NCBI GenBank assembly: GCA_903859155.1
Contig: CAIOLO010000037.1
Span: 62,001 to 126,000, forward strand
Length of the DNA stretch: 64,000 nucleotides
Direction of reading: 5' to 3'
From: an uncultured beta proteobacterium
Lineage (GTDB): Bacteria; Pseudomonadota; Gammaproteobacteria; Burkholderiales; SG8-39
Of this stretch, positions 44,272-53,753 are shown in pieces. Positions within the stretch are counted from its first letter, which is position 1. Every line of letters starts with the position of its first letter. A program made the translations under genes and the position numbers. The notes beneath the pieces are model-generated. The model saw only the letters and a list, made by a program, of their open reading frames with translations. It was not told where the DNA came from and did not search any database.

Positions 44272-45233
44272 AAAATCCAGCACGCGCAACGCTCGTGGCG
44301 GTCGCCGCAAGCCTGATCGCGACATTCGCCTTCGCCCAGCCCTATCCGGGCAAGCCCATCCGCCTGCTGATTTCTTATCCGCCCGGCGGCGGCATCGACC
44401 TCACCGCGCGTGCCATCGGCCAGAAACTCGGCGAATACCTCGGCCAGCCGGTCATCATCGACAACCGTGTCGGCGGCAATACCATCGTTTCGGCCGAATT
44501 CGCCGCGCGCGCCGCGCCCGACGGCTACACCCTGTTCATGCCGCTCGATTCCACCATGTCCCAGTTCCAGGCGCTCTATGACAAGCTGCCTTACGATCCG
44601 GTGCGCGATTTCGCGCCGATCTCGCGGGTATCGCGCACCAACACGCTGCTCATCACCTATCCCAAGGCCCCGTTTCGCAACCTCGAGGAACTGGTGGCGC
44701 ATGCGCGCGCAAATCCAGGCAAGCTGAATTTCGCGGCCTCGGCGATCACCACGCGCCTGGTGGGCGAGATCCTCAAGGCATCCACCGGCATCGACATGGT
44801 GTTCGTTCCCTACAAAGGCACGGCGCCGATGATACCGGCGCTGATGTCGGGAGAAATCGACCTGGTGATCGACGGCCTGTCGGCCTACGTGCCGTCGATC
44901 AAGCAGGACAAGCTGCGCGCGGTCGCCCTAGCGGCACCGGTGCGCAACCCGCAGCTTCCGGAAACGCCGACCACGCGCGAGGCCGGATTCCCGCAGATCG
45001 AAGCCTCGGGCTGGCTGGGCGTGTTCGCGCCGGCGGGCACGCCCGCGCCGGTCATCGCGCGCCTCAACGGCGAAATCGTCAAGGCACTGGCGAGTCCCGA
45101 CCTGAGCGCCAAGCTCGAGGGCATGGGAATTACGGTGGTCTCGAGCACACCGGAAGAACTGGGCGCGCTGCTGCGCGCCGACATCGCCAAGTGGGCGCCG
45201 GTCATCAAGGCGCGCGGCATCAAGGCCGATTAG
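44268..45233 (+). CDS. Bug-family periplasmic binding protein 5
   Basis: This 321-residue protein is translationally coupled to the MFS gene (ATGA). A signal peptide (ATLVAVAASLIATFAFAQ) is followed by YPGKPIRLLISYPPGGGIDL, QPVIIDNRVGGNTIVSAEFA and AAPDGYTLFMPL. Coupling to an exporter is unusual for this family and hints at a shared ligand or a shared inducer. Confidence 0.9.
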   Translation: MKNPARATLVAVAASLIATFAFAQPYPGKPIRLLISYPPGGGIDLTARAIGQKLGEYLGQPVIIDNRVGGNTIVSAEFAARAAPDGYTLFMPLDSTMSQFQALYDKLPYDPVRDFAPISRVSRTNTLLITYPKAPFRNLEELVAHARANPGKLNFAASAITTRLVGEILKASTGIDMVFVPYKGTAPMIPALMSGEIDLVIDGLSAYVPSIKQDKLRAVALAAPVRNPQLPETPTTREAGFPQIEASGWLGVFAPAGTPAPVIARLNGEIVKALASPDLSAKLEGMGITVVSSTPEELGALLRADIAKWAPVIKARGIKAD

Positions 45234-45274
45234 GCTTTCAGGAGTCGCCGCGGCAAAACCTGCCCCGGCGGCCC

Positions 45275-46246
45275 TTACTCGGGGGTGATCTTCGCCGCCT
45301 TGATCGCCTTGGCCATGACCAGCATGTCGCGCCGGATCTGTGCGACGTGCTCTTCGGACGTATTGGCCACGGCGATGAAACCGATGCTCTTGAGGCGCTC
45401 GAGCACCTCAGGATTGTTGATTGCCTTGACCATCTCCGTGTTGAGGCGGCGCACGATCGCGGCGGGTATGCCCGCCGGACCGACGATCTCGTCGCCGGTC
45501 GGAATTTTTTCGTAATCGGACAGTTGCTCGCCCATGGATGCGTACTCGGGCAGTCCCGAAAAGCGCTTCACGCTGGTCACCGCGATGATCTTCACTTTTC
45601 CGGCCTTGGCCTGCTGTGACGCTGTGAGCAGCGGCGCAAAGGCGATCGGGATCTGGCCTGCCACCACCGCATTGAGTCCGTCGGCCCCGCCCTTGTAGGG
45701 CACATGGGTGATGTCGATGCCTGCCTTGAGTTTCAGCATTTCCATCTCCAGGTGCGCACTGGCGCCCACGCCGTTCGAGCCATAGGCGAGTTTGCCGGGA
45801 TTGGCCCTGGCATATTCGATCAGTTCCTTGACCGAGTTCACCGGCAACGAATTGCTGACCACGACACTGAGGGTGGCGTCGGCCATGTGGGTGATGTAAG
45901 TGAAATCCTTGAGCGGATCGTAGGGTGGATTTTTCAGGATAAAGGGCGTGGCCACCAATGTCGTGGGCGCGCAATGCAGCAGCGTGTAGCCGTCCGGCAC
46001 GGCACGCACTACCGTCTGCGCCGCCAGCACGCCGCCCGCGCCGGGAACCGCATCGACGATCACCGGTTGCGCCACCGAGTCGCTCATCTTCTGCGCCACC
46101 AGTCGCATGGCGGCATCGGCCACCGACCCGGTCACGAAACTCGACAGTATCCGTATGGGTTTTGCCGGGAAGGTCTGCGCCTGAAGCGCAGGCACTGCCA
46201 GGGCCAATGCCGCCAGCAGGGCGACTCGTTCCGGAAATATTTTCAT
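45275..46246 (-). CDS. Bug-family periplasmic binding protein 6
   Basis: From the ATG at 46246 the product has 323 residues, with a signal peptide (ALLAALALAVPALQAQ) followed by FPAKPIRILSSFVTGSVADA, QPVIVDAVPGAGGVLAAQTV and AVPDGYTLLHC. The ligand loop FVTGSVADA departs from the usual PGGxTD. It converges on the previous Bug gene and is divergent from the SDR gene at 46454. Confidence 0.9.
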   Translation of the reverse strand: MKIFPERVALLAALALAVPALQAQTFPAKPIRILSSFVTGSVADAAMRLVAQKMSDSVAQPVIVDAVPGAGGVLAAQTVVRAVPDGYTLLHCAPTTLVATPFILKNPPYDPLKDFTYITHMADATLSVVVSNSLPVNSVKELIEYARANPGKLAYGSNGVGASAHLEMEMLKLKAGIDITHVPYKGGADGLNAVVAGQIPIAFAPLLTASQQAKAGKVKIIAVTSVKRFSGLPEYASMGEQLSDYEKIPTGDEIVGPAGIPAAIVRRLNTEMVKAINNPEVLERLKSIGFIAVANTSEEHVAQIRRDMLVMAKAIKAAKITPE

Positions 46247-46453
46247 TCTTGCCTCCATGGTTGAAACGGCCTGTGACCGGTCCGGCGCTGGCCGGGGTCC
46301 GGGGCAAGGCATGCTGCGGAATGCGCGACGCCGCATGGCGCGCTTGCGCGGTGGATTCTATAATGCCGCGCCCATGCGACATAATGAACACAAGTACCCC
46401 GCGACGGGCATGGCCCGCGGCAACACGCCTTTAATCGCACTGATTGTCATTCC

Positions 46454-47227
46454 ATGGAAGCAGCACCGAATCTGAAGGGCAGGGTCGCACTGGTCACCGG
46501 CAGCGCGCGCCGCACCGGACGCGTGATCGCGCACAAACTGGCCGAGGCCGGCGCGTCGCTCGTCATCAACGCGCGCAGCGCCGCCGCCGAGGCGCGGGCC
46601 GTCGCAAAGGAAATAGAAGACCTGCACGGCAAGGGACGGGCGATCGCCTGCGTGGCCAACGTCTGCGACCCCGCCGCGGTCGACGCGATGGTGGCGCTGG
46701 CGATCAGCACCTATGGGCGCCTCGACATCCTGGTGAACAACGCCTCGGTGCGGCGCCACGGCGAGTTCGCCACCTACAAACTGGAGGACTGGCACGACAT
46801 CCTGCACACCACGCTCGATGGCAGCTTCCTTTGCAGCCGCGCGGCCGCACCGCATCTGGCGCATGATCAATGCGGCACCATCATCAACATCGGCGGCGTG
46901 GCCGCGCATACCGGCGCGCGCAATGCGGCCGCCATGATCACCGCCAAGGCGGGCCTGCTCGGGCTGACCCGCGCGCTGGCGCATGAACTTGGCCCGATGG
47001 GCATCACCGTCAACTGCGTGGCGCCCGCCTCGATGCGCTCGGCCGACGACGAACCGGCGCGCATAGCGCAACTGAATTCGCTTTATGGCCACGAAAAGAC
47101 GCCCATGGGGCGCACCGGCACCATGGACGAAGTCTCCGAAGCCGTGGTCTCGCTATGCGGGCCGGCCTGGCGCTACATGACCGGACAGGTGATACACATC
47201 AACGGCGGGGTATTTTTCGGTTCATAG
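46454..47227 (+). CDS. Short-chain dehydrogenase/reductase homologue lacking the catalytic Tyr
   Basis: The 257-residue sequence has the SDR fold: ALVTGSARRTGRVIAHKLAE (cofactor loop), DILVNNASVRR (NNAG-like) and ITVNCVAPASMRS. Aligned with the family's S-Y-K block, NIGGVAAHTGARNAAAMITAK puts Gly148 where Ser is expected and Met161 where Tyr is expected, with only Lys165 kept. It may be a binding or regulatory protein, or use another mechanism. It has no close operon partner. Confidence 0.8.
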   Translation: MEAAPNLKGRVALVTGSARRTGRVIAHKLAEAGASLVINARSAAAEARAVAKEIEDLHGKGRAIACVANVCDPAAVDAMVALAISTYGRLDILVNNASVRRHGEFATYKLEDWHDILHTTLDGSFLCSRAAAPHLAHDQCGTIINIGGVAAHTGARNAAAMITAKAGLLGLTRALAHELGPMGITVNCVAPASMRSADDEPARIAQLNSLYGHEKTPMGRTGTMDEVSEAVVSLCGPAWRYMTGQVIHINGGVFFGS

Positions 47228-47232
47228 AAACC

Positions 47233-47333
47233 GCCGGCGCGAATTTTTTCGTGACAGCGTATTGGATATTGGAGCGCGCGGCCGAAATCCTGCCGCGCTT
47301 TTTGCTGCAGCCGGCGCGAGATTTTTGCGACGA
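47233..47333. repeat. Two further copies of the hairpin repeat
   Basis: Within the 145-base gap after the SDR gene, GCCGGCGCGAATTTTTTCG (near 47233-47258) and GCCGGCGCGAGATTTTTGCG (within 47280-47333) are direct repeats. The second is the inverse copy of 41998-42051. The element recurs in intergenic positions only, like REP-type repeats. Confidence 0.5.
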
Positions 47334-47372
47334 TATCTTTTTAAAGCAACGCCGATTTTCTGGAGAGAATCC

Positions 47373-48545
47373 ATGGAACATCTGAAAACCACCGTGAGCC
47401 ACGACGGAAAGCAATTCGCCGTCGAGGGATGGTGCGACCCGAAATTCGGCGCCGCGAGCGAGCGCTTCGTGAAGAATTTCGCCGAAGGCCTGGAAATCGG
47501 CGCCTGCATCGCCTGCACCATCGGGGGCAAACCGGTGCTCGACCTGTGGGGCGGTTTTGCCGACAAGGCGGGCACGCGCCCCTGGGAAAAGGACACCATC
47601 GTCAACATGATGTCGGTCTCCAAAGCGATCACAGGCATCTGCGTCTACATCCTCGCCGACCGCGGGCTGATCGATCCGGAGGCGCCGGTGGCACGTTACT
47701 GGCCGGAATTTGCCGCCAACGGCAAGGAGAAACTGCAACTGAAGCATGTCCTCGACCATCGCGCCGGCATGGCGCTGGTGAGCGAGGCGATACCCCGCGG
47801 CAGCGTCTACGACCACGCGGTCATGGCCGCGGCACTGGCGCGCCAACCGGCCGCCTGGGAGCCGGGCACCGATGCCGGCTACCACGTGCTCACGCAAGGG
47901 TTCATCCTCGCCGAAGTGGTGCGGCGCGTGACCGGCAAGACACTGGGCACTTTTTTTCGCACTGAAATCGCCGAACCGTTGCAACTTGACTACCGCATCG
48001 GCCTGGACAAGAAGGACCTGGCACGCTGCGCCGAATGGGCGCTGCCCGCGGACAGTCCCATGGCCAAAGCCATCATCGACCCCTATGCAACCCAGGAAGG
48101 CTCCTTCTGGCAGCCGCTGGCAGCCGACGAGGACTTCAACTCCCTGGCGTGGCGCACTGCGGAAATCCCCTCGGCCAACGGCCACGGCAACGCGCGTGCC
48201 GTGGCCAGGCTGTACGGCGCACTGGTCCTGGAGGGCCAGGATGGCGTGCACCTGATGAAAAGCGCCACGCTCGAGCGCATGATCACCGAGCAGCACAACA
48301 TCAAGGAGCGCTACCTGGGGCGCCACTACCACCAGGGCTCGGGCGTGGTGCTCAGTTCCAAACCCAATGCGTGGATGGGTCCCAACCGCCGCGCCTTCGG
48401 CCATCAGGGCGCAGGCGGGGCCATCGGCTTCGGCGACCCGGACGCGAAGCTGGGATTCTCCTACGCCATGAACAAACCCCACGCCGATGTCACCGTGCCC
48501 ACGCGGGCGCGCGTCATCGAGGCCATTTATGCGGCTCTTGGCTGA
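47373..48545 (+). CDS. Serine hydrolase, beta-lactamase class C/EstB family
   Basis: The ATG at 47373, with GGAGAG upstream, gives 390 residues without a signal peptide. The nucleophile motif is S81-V-S-K84 (MMSVSKAITGICVYILADRG), followed by LKHVLDHRAGMALVSE and AGYHVLTQGFILAEVVRRVT. Cytoplasmic members of this family are esterases or amidases rather than antibiotic-destroying lactamases. Substrate unknown. Confidence 0.86.
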   Translation: MEHLKTTVSHDGKQFAVEGWCDPKFGAASERFVKNFAEGLEIGACIACTIGGKPVLDLWGGFADKAGTRPWEKDTIVNMMSVSKAITGICVYILADRGLIDPEAPVARYWPEFAANGKEKLQLKHVLDHRAGMALVSEAIPRGSVYDHAVMAAALARQPAAWEPGTDAGYHVLTQGFILAEVVRRVTGKTLGTFFRTEIAEPLQLDYRIGLDKKDLARCAEWALPADSPMAKAIIDPYATQEGSFWQPLAADEDFNSLAWRTAEIPSANGHGNARAVARLYGALVLEGQDGVHLMKSATLERMITEQHNIKERYLGRHYHQGSGVVLSSKPNAWMGPNRRAFGHQGAGGAIGFGDPDAKLGFSYAMNKPHADVTVPTRARVIEAIYAALG

Positions 48546-48624
48546 TGGTATTTATTACAATGCAGGATTGAAATGCGTCTGAAGTTGACGCCAATAAAAG
48601 ATAAATTTAAATAATTGTTTTAAA

Positions 48625-50052
48625 TTATTTCCCATCCTGAGTGCGCGGCACGACGCTCGCCGAGAAGCGCATGATGATCCAGATGGCAAAGGACACCGGC
48701 AGGATCGCCCACGCGAACACCGCCGTCACCGCCTGAGTCACGGTCGCGGCATCGACACCCGCGCCCAGGCCCGCGATATTGGCAACCATCCCGGCAATGG
48801 CGGTGCCGATTGCCTGGCCGAGCGAACGGATCATCGACATCGACGACGCGGTGACGGTCTCCTCGCCCTTGGCCGCCGCCTCCATGGTGCGCGCCCCCAA
48901 GTGCACGTGGTGCACGCCGACGCCGAAGCCCAGCAGAAAACACGCGCACAGCAGCAGCGCCAGGGATCCACCATGAATGGCGCCGAGAAATCCCGCCACG
49001 GCGATGAGCATGAAGACCGGCCCGCTGCGCATCGCCAGGCGCTCGCGCGCGCCGGTCCAGCCGGCCACGATGAAGGTGCCCATGGTCCATGAGGTGGAGG
49101 TGATCAGGTTGGTCACCCCCACCAGCAAGGGAGTGACGTGGTGTACCACCTGCAGCACCAGCGGCAGCAGGATGGTAATGGCCGCCTGAGCCGTGCCGAC
49201 AATGATCAGCATCCAGTAACCCATGCCCACCGGATTGGCGAGCGACAGCGGCCGCGACGGAAACATGCGCTGCTCGGCGCGCGCGTCCACTACAAAGGTC
49301 AGTGCGATGCAGCCGGTCGACGCGACCAGCAGCAGAACGCGCGCTACAAGCGAATCCAGCTGGCCCGACTGGGCAACCCCCAGCACCCCCAGTGCAAGCA
49401 GTGTGATGCGCGCGAACGGAAAGCGCGATCCGCCGCCCGCCTGCGTCAGCGTTTTGGGCACCTTCAACCAGGCCATCACGCAGAACAATGCGATGAACGG
49501 CAGGAAAGTCCAGAACGCGCCGCGCCACCAGCCGATCTCGGCAAACGCGCCGCCGACGAACGGGCCGATCAGGCTGCATACGCTCCAGAAGCCCTGGTAC
49601 AGCGCCAGGATGCGGGTGCGCACCTTGGGTGCATAGACGCGGCTGACAAATCCCATGGTGCCGCCGATGATCAGACCGCCGCCGTAGCCTTGCACCAGGC
49701 GCGCCATGACCAGTTCTGCCATATCGCGCGACAGCGCACAGCCCAGCGTACCCGCCGCGAACACGACACCGGCGAACACAAACGCGCCGCGGCCCCCGGT
49801 GCGCGCCCATACCGGCCCGACACTGGCCGAACCGATGATGGAGCCGATCTGGTACAGCATCGAGGCCCAGACGTAGAAGGACGAACCGCCGACCTCGCTC
49901 ACCACCGTGGGCATGATGGTGACCACCATCAGGATCTGCAGCGAATACATCATCACACCCATCATGACCATCAGGGTGTAGGCGGCATGGGTGCCGCGGA
50001 ACAGATCACCCCAGCCTGCGGCGTCCGCGGCGCCGGGCGCGCTGCCACTCAT
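48625..50052 (-). CDS. MFS transporter (DHA2-like, 14 helices)
   Basis: A 475-residue membrane protein: VMMYSLQILMVVTIMPTVVS, then MARLVQGYGGGLIIGGTMGF (motif C-like) and more than twelve hydrophobic segments, matching drug:H+ antiporter family 2. It probably exports a small molecule. The short gap to the convergent esterase gene is AT-rich. Confidence 0.82.
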   Translation of the reverse strand: MSGSAPGAADAAGWGDLFRGTHAAYTLMVMMGVMMYSLQILMVVTIMPTVVSEVGGSSFYVWASMLYQIGSIIGSASVGPVWARTGGRGAFVFAGVVFAAGTLGCALSRDMAELVMARLVQGYGGGLIIGGTMGFVSRVYAPKVRTRILALYQGFWSVCSLIGPFVGGAFAEIGWWRGAFWTFLPFIALFCVMAWLKVPKTLTQAGGGSRFPFARITLLALGVLGVAQSGQLDSLVARVLLLVASTGCIALTFVVDARAEQRMFPSRPLSLANPVGMGYWMLIIVGTAQAAITILLPLVLQVVHHVTPLLVGVTNLITSTSWTMGTFIVAGWTGARERLAMRSGPVFMLIAVAGFLGAIHGGSLALLLCACFLLGFGVGVHHVHLGARTMEAAAKGEETVTASSMSMIRSLGQAIGTAIAGMVANIAGLGAGVDAATVTQAVTAVFAWAILPVSFAIWIIMRFSASVVPRTQDGK

Positions 50053-50275
50053 GCCGGGGATTCCATTATCATTCGGCGCTTCACGGGTTCCTCAACGGTT
50101 TTGCGCAGAACGGCGGACTCTAGCGCAAAATGTCCGAGCGATGCCTGAGAGGAACTGAAATGGTCCGCGCTTTAGGTCGTCCCCGATTGCGTTTCTGCCG
50201 ATAGCGGGGATGGACGTGGCGACGAAGGTCCCTGATTCAATCGATACTGCCTGGCAAACTGACGGGAAATCCACC

Positions 50276-51253
50276 ATGCTGAATTCACGCGCCGTACCGA
50301 CTGCACTGACACTGATCGCCGGCCTGCTGCTGGCCTCGCAGGCCGTGGCCCAGGCCTTTCCGGTCAAACCGATCCGTTTTGTCGTCGGCTTCCCGCCCGG
50401 GGGTGCCACCGATACGGTCACGCGCGCGATTGCGCCGAAGATGTCCGAGGCACTCGGGCAGCCGGTGATGGTGGAGAACAACGGCGGCGCCTCGGGTCTG
50501 ATTGCCAGCCAGCTGGTGGCGCGCTCGGCCCCCGACGGCTACACCATACTGCTGAACACCACCGGCGGACACCTGATCCGGCCGTTCGTGGAAAAGGACA
50601 CCCCGCTCGATCCGCTGCGCGATTTCACGGCGATCACGCAGCTCATCGAGAGCGTATTCGCCATTGCGGCCAATCCGGTGACCGGCCCGAAATCCCTGGA
50701 GGACCTGGTCGAGCAGGCGCGCCGTTATCCGGGAAAGCTCGCCTACGGAACGGCCGGCCTGGGAACCGAGACGCACCTGCTGATGGAAACCATCGGCCAG
50801 ATCATCAAGGGTCCGATGCAGGTGGTGCCCTACAAGGGCGGTGGTCCGGCGGTCAATGACCTGCTGGGCGGCCAGATTCCGCTGGTCACCCAGCCGGTGG
50901 TCACCTTCTTGCAGCATGCGCGCGCCGGCAAGGTCAGGATCCTCGCGGTGATCCTGCCCAAACGCTGGGAGACCCTGCCCGATGTGCCCACCGTGACCGA
51001 GATCATCCCCGGTTTCGTCAAGCCTGCCGGTGGCGCCGGTGTCTGGGGACCGGCGAAGATACCTCCGCCCATTGCGCTGCGGCTGCAGGGCGCGATGGCG
51101 TTCGCACTGAAGGATCCGCTGGTCAGCGACGGCCTGAAAGCCCAGGGCCAGATTCCGGTGGGCAACACCCCGACCGAGTTCGCCGAGGCGCTGCGCCAGA
51201 GTTCGGCGCTGTTCGGGCAGATGGTGAAGGCCGCCGGGTTGAAGGCGGAATGA
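50276..51253 (+). CDS. Bug-family periplasmic binding protein 7
   Basis: From the ATG at 50276 the product is 325 residues: signal peptide (ALTLIAGLLLASQAVAQ), then FPVKPIRFVVGFPPGGATDT, QPVMVENNGGASGLIASQLV and SAPDGYTILLN. The consensus PGGATD loop makes this a standard Bug protein. It is first of a tandem pair with the next gene, 64 bases on. Confidence 0.9.
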   Translation: MLNSRAVPTALTLIAGLLLASQAVAQAFPVKPIRFVVGFPPGGATDTVTRAIAPKMSEALGQPVMVENNGGASGLIASQLVARSAPDGYTILLNTTGGHLIRPFVEKDTPLDPLRDFTAITQLIESVFAIAANPVTGPKSLEDLVEQARRYPGKLAYGTAGLGTETHLLMETIGQIIKGPMQVVPYKGGGPAVNDLLGGQIPLVTQPVVTFLQHARAGKVRILAVILPKRWETLPDVPTVTEIIPGFVKPAGGAGVWGPAKIPPPIALRLQGAMAFALKDPLVSDGLKAQGQIPVGNTPTEFAEALRQSSALFGQMVKAAGLKAE

Positions 51254-51317
51254 CACGGTGCGTCGTGCGCCGCATGCTGCAACCGGCAAAAAGCCAATAC
51301 ATTCCGGGGACACCGTC

Positions 51318-52286
51318 ATGACAGCCCTATTCAAAACAACCCTTCTCACCCTCGCCCTGGGCATGCCGGCCCTCGCCAGCGCACAAAACTGGCCGGCCAA
51401 ACCGGTCAGGGTGCTGGTGGGACTTGCCGCGGGCGGCGGCGTCGATCTGGTGGCGCGCATTTTCACGACGAAGCTCGCCGAAGCCCTGGGCCAGCCCTTC
51501 ATCGTCGAGAATCGCCTTGGCGGGGGGAGCACGGTCGCCATCGAGACCACCGCCAAAGCCGCCCCCGACGGTTACTCGCTGCTGTTTTCGCCCAACGGCG
51601 CGATGGTGATGAACCCCACCATCTACCGCAATCTTTCTTATGTGCCGCTGCGCGACCTCACCCCGATATCGCTGGCGGTGACCTTTCCGCTGGTTGTCTC
51701 CATCAACGCCAACCTGCCGGTGAAATCGGTGTCGGACCTGGTCGCCTGGCTAAAGGCCAACCGCGGCAAGGCCAATTGCGCCGGCACCTCGCAGACCTTC
51801 CAGATGGCCATCAGCCTGCTCACCAGCCGCACCGGCACCGAGTGCACCTTCATCCAGTACAAGGGCAACAACGAAACCGCGCAGGCCCTGATGACCGGCG
51901 ACGTGCACTTCGCCCTGGTGGATACCGGGCCGATCTTCCCCGCCATCAAGAGCGGCAAGGTGCGCGGCATCGCCGTGACCACGCCGACGCGCGACGTCAC
52001 CTTCACCGACATTCCCACGGTAATCGAAGCGGGTTTCCCGGAACTGGAAATGCGTTTCTGGATGGGCCTGTTCGCGCCGGCAAAGATCCCGTCCGCAATC
52101 GCCAGGCGCCTGGAGTCGGAAATGTTGCGCATCGTGAAACTTCCCGATGTGGTGCAGCAATTGCACAGCCGTCAGGTTGCGCCCTCCGGGCTGGGCTCGG
52201 AAGAGTTCGGAAAATTCATCGCCGCCGAGATCAGCCGCTGGGACGCGATCCGCAAGGCTGCCAATATTCCGCAGATCGATCAGTGA
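51318..52286 (+). CDS. Bug-family periplasmic binding protein 8
   Basis: The ATG at 51318 gives 322 residues: a signal peptide (TLLTLALGMPALASAQ), WPAKPVRVLVGLAAGGGVDL, QPFIVENRLGGGSTVAIETT and AAPDGYSLLFS. The loop AAGGGVD replaces PPGG. In the middle, NCAGTSQTFQMAISLLTSRT carries two Cys that could form a disulfide, unusual for this family. Confidence 0.9.
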   Translation: MTALFKTTLLTLALGMPALASAQNWPAKPVRVLVGLAAGGGVDLVARIFTTKLAEALGQPFIVENRLGGGSTVAIETTAKAAPDGYSLLFSPNGAMVMNPTIYRNLSYVPLRDLTPISLAVTFPLVVSINANLPVKSVSDLVAWLKANRGKANCAGTSQTFQMAISLLTSRTGTECTFIQYKGNNETAQALMTGDVHFALVDTGPIFPAIKSGKVRGIAVTTPTRDVTFTDIPTVIEAGFPELEMRFWMGLFAPAKIPSAIARRLESEMLRIVKLPDVVQQLHSRQVAPSGLGSEEFGKFIAAEISRWDAIRKAANIPQIDQ

Positions 52287-52395
52287 AGCAGGAATCCGTT
52301 ATAAGCGCCGCACGGTTCCCGAGCGCGTCGAAATCCGGGACTTGAGCGACAACTGTAGTCGGGATCCCGGCAGGAATTTCTTGTGGTGGTTCCCG

Positions 52396-53370
52396 TCACT
52401 CCGCTTTGATGTCCGCGAACTTGACCACTTTGGCCCATTTCTCGGTTTCCTCTGCAAGGAACTTGCCGAAGTCGGCGGGTGAGCCAGTGAACGGCTCGCT
52501 GCCGAGGTTCGCGAGCCGCGCCAGCACCGCGGGGTCGGCGAGCACGGTATTGACCTCGTTGTTGAGCCGGTCGACGATCTCGGGCGGCGTCCCCTTGGGG
52601 GCGCCGATTCCCAGCCATCCGGTCACTGCGTAGCCTGGAAGCGTCTCCGCCACGGTGGGAACGTCCGGCAGGAGTTTGACGCGCTTGGCCGTCGTCACCC
52701 CAAGCGCTCGCAGCTTGCCCTCCTTGAGCAGCGGCATCAGCGAGGGCAGCGCGTTGAACAGCATATGCGTCTCGCCGGTCGCCAGCGAAGTATTGGCCGC
52801 GGGCGCCCCGCGATAGGGTACGTGCACCATCGCGATGCCGGTCATCATGCGGAACAATTCGCCGGCGAGATGGCTCAGGTTTCCGGTGCCGCTCGACGCC
52901 ATGTTGAGCTTGCCGGGGTTGGCCTTGGCATGGGCGACGAACTCGGCGACCGTCTTGGCCGGGCTCGAAGCATTGACCGTCATTGCAAACGGATCGTTGT
53001 TGATGCTGGCGACCGGCATGATGTCCTTCAGCAAGTCGATGTCTTGCTTCTCGTTGGGCGTCAGGTTGACGGCGTGCGGGGTTGCGAGCAGCAGGAGCGT
53101 GTGGCCGTTCGCCGGCGCCCGCGCGACCGCCTGCAGGGCGAGATTGCCGCCGGCGCCCGGCCGGTTATCGACCACCACCGGCTGGCCGAGTCGCGGCGAC
53201 AGCGCCTGGGCGATCACGCGCGCGACGATGTCGGGGGAGCCGCCGGGAGGCATAAAGACCACCAAAGTGATCGGCCGCGATGGATAGGCTTGCGTGTACC
53301 CCACCTGCGGCACGCTGGCGACCGCGGCGCCGATCGCGATGGTCAAGAATAGTCGACGAGACATTTGCAT
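52396..53370 (-). CDS. Bug-family periplasmic binding protein 9
   Basis: The ATG at 53370 is chosen because GAGGAGG lies five bases upstream. It gives 324 residues: signal peptide (LFLTIAIGAAVASVPQVGYT), YPSRPITLVVFMPPGGSPDI and QPVVVDNRPGAGGNLALQAV. An FNR-like box sits about 60 bases before the start. Confidence 0.9.
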   Translation of the reverse strand: MQMSRRLFLTIAIGAAVASVPQVGYTQAYPSRPITLVVFMPPGGSPDIVARVIAQALSPRLGQPVVVDNRPGAGGNLALQAVARAPANGHTLLLLATPHAVNLTPNEKQDIDLLKDIMPVASINNDPFAMTVNASSPAKTVAEFVAHAKANPGKLNMASSGTGNLSHLAGELFRMMTGIAMVHVPYRGAPAANTSLATGETHMLFNALPSLMPLLKEGKLRALGVTTAKRVKLLPDVPTVAETLPGYAVTGWLGIGAPKGTPPEIVDRLNNEVNTVLADPAVLARLANLGSEPFTGSPADFGKFLAEETEKWAKVVKFADIKAE

Positions 53371-53422
53371 GAGAACCTCCTCGGACGGAGAGATCATGGT
53401 CTTCCCACGGTGGGCGGGGCAC

Positions 53423-53436
53423 TTGACCTATATCAA
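53423..53436 (-). promoter_or_regulatory. FNR/Anr-like box upstream of Bug gene 9
   Basis: TTGACCTATATCAA fits TTGAT-N4-ATCAA at nine of ten defined positions. Its centre is about 60 bases before the start codon at 53370; activation from -41.5 would give a leader of roughly 18 bases. It suggests control by oxygen limitation, but such short motifs arise by chance. Confidence 0.4.
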
Positions 53437-53753
53437 ACCCCGCACCGGGTGAGCGTAGTCACTGACAGGTTTGGGGTTGGTTGTGCGGAAACTCCGGCAG
53501 TGACAGAACGCCCAGATCGGCACTGGTGGGTGTCATACGCGACAAGATTCGTTCCTTGCTCTGCTGACGTCCTTTCTGGCGCTCAACTGATGAGCTGATC
53601 GGGGTTTCCGATTTGAGCAACCGCTCCTGGAAAAGCTGAGTTTCCGGATTTGGCCGAACTGATCCACTCGACATGCCGGTCCAGTTCAACCTCAATTCCC
53701 GACCCGGGCGTAGACTTCAACCCCACTGGCGTTGGAAGGCAGGAGGTGAAAGC
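53437..53753. other. Intergenic stretch without a supported gene
   Basis: Together with the box region this is the longest non-coding gap in the window. A frame on the minus strand at 53459-53695 encodes 78 residues, but its composition is not protein-like and it lacks a ribosome-binding site. AGGAGG lies 8 bases before the next ATG. No repeat or terminator was seen. Confidence 0.4.

Noticed and set aside
48609-48630. AT-only hairpin (AAATAATT/AATTATTT) between convergent genes
   Set aside because: The stem is weak and overlaps the end of the MFS gene; not called as a terminator.
53459-53695. 78-residue minus-strand frame
   Set aside because: No ribosome-binding site, odd composition and no recognised family; possible remnant, but unsupported.
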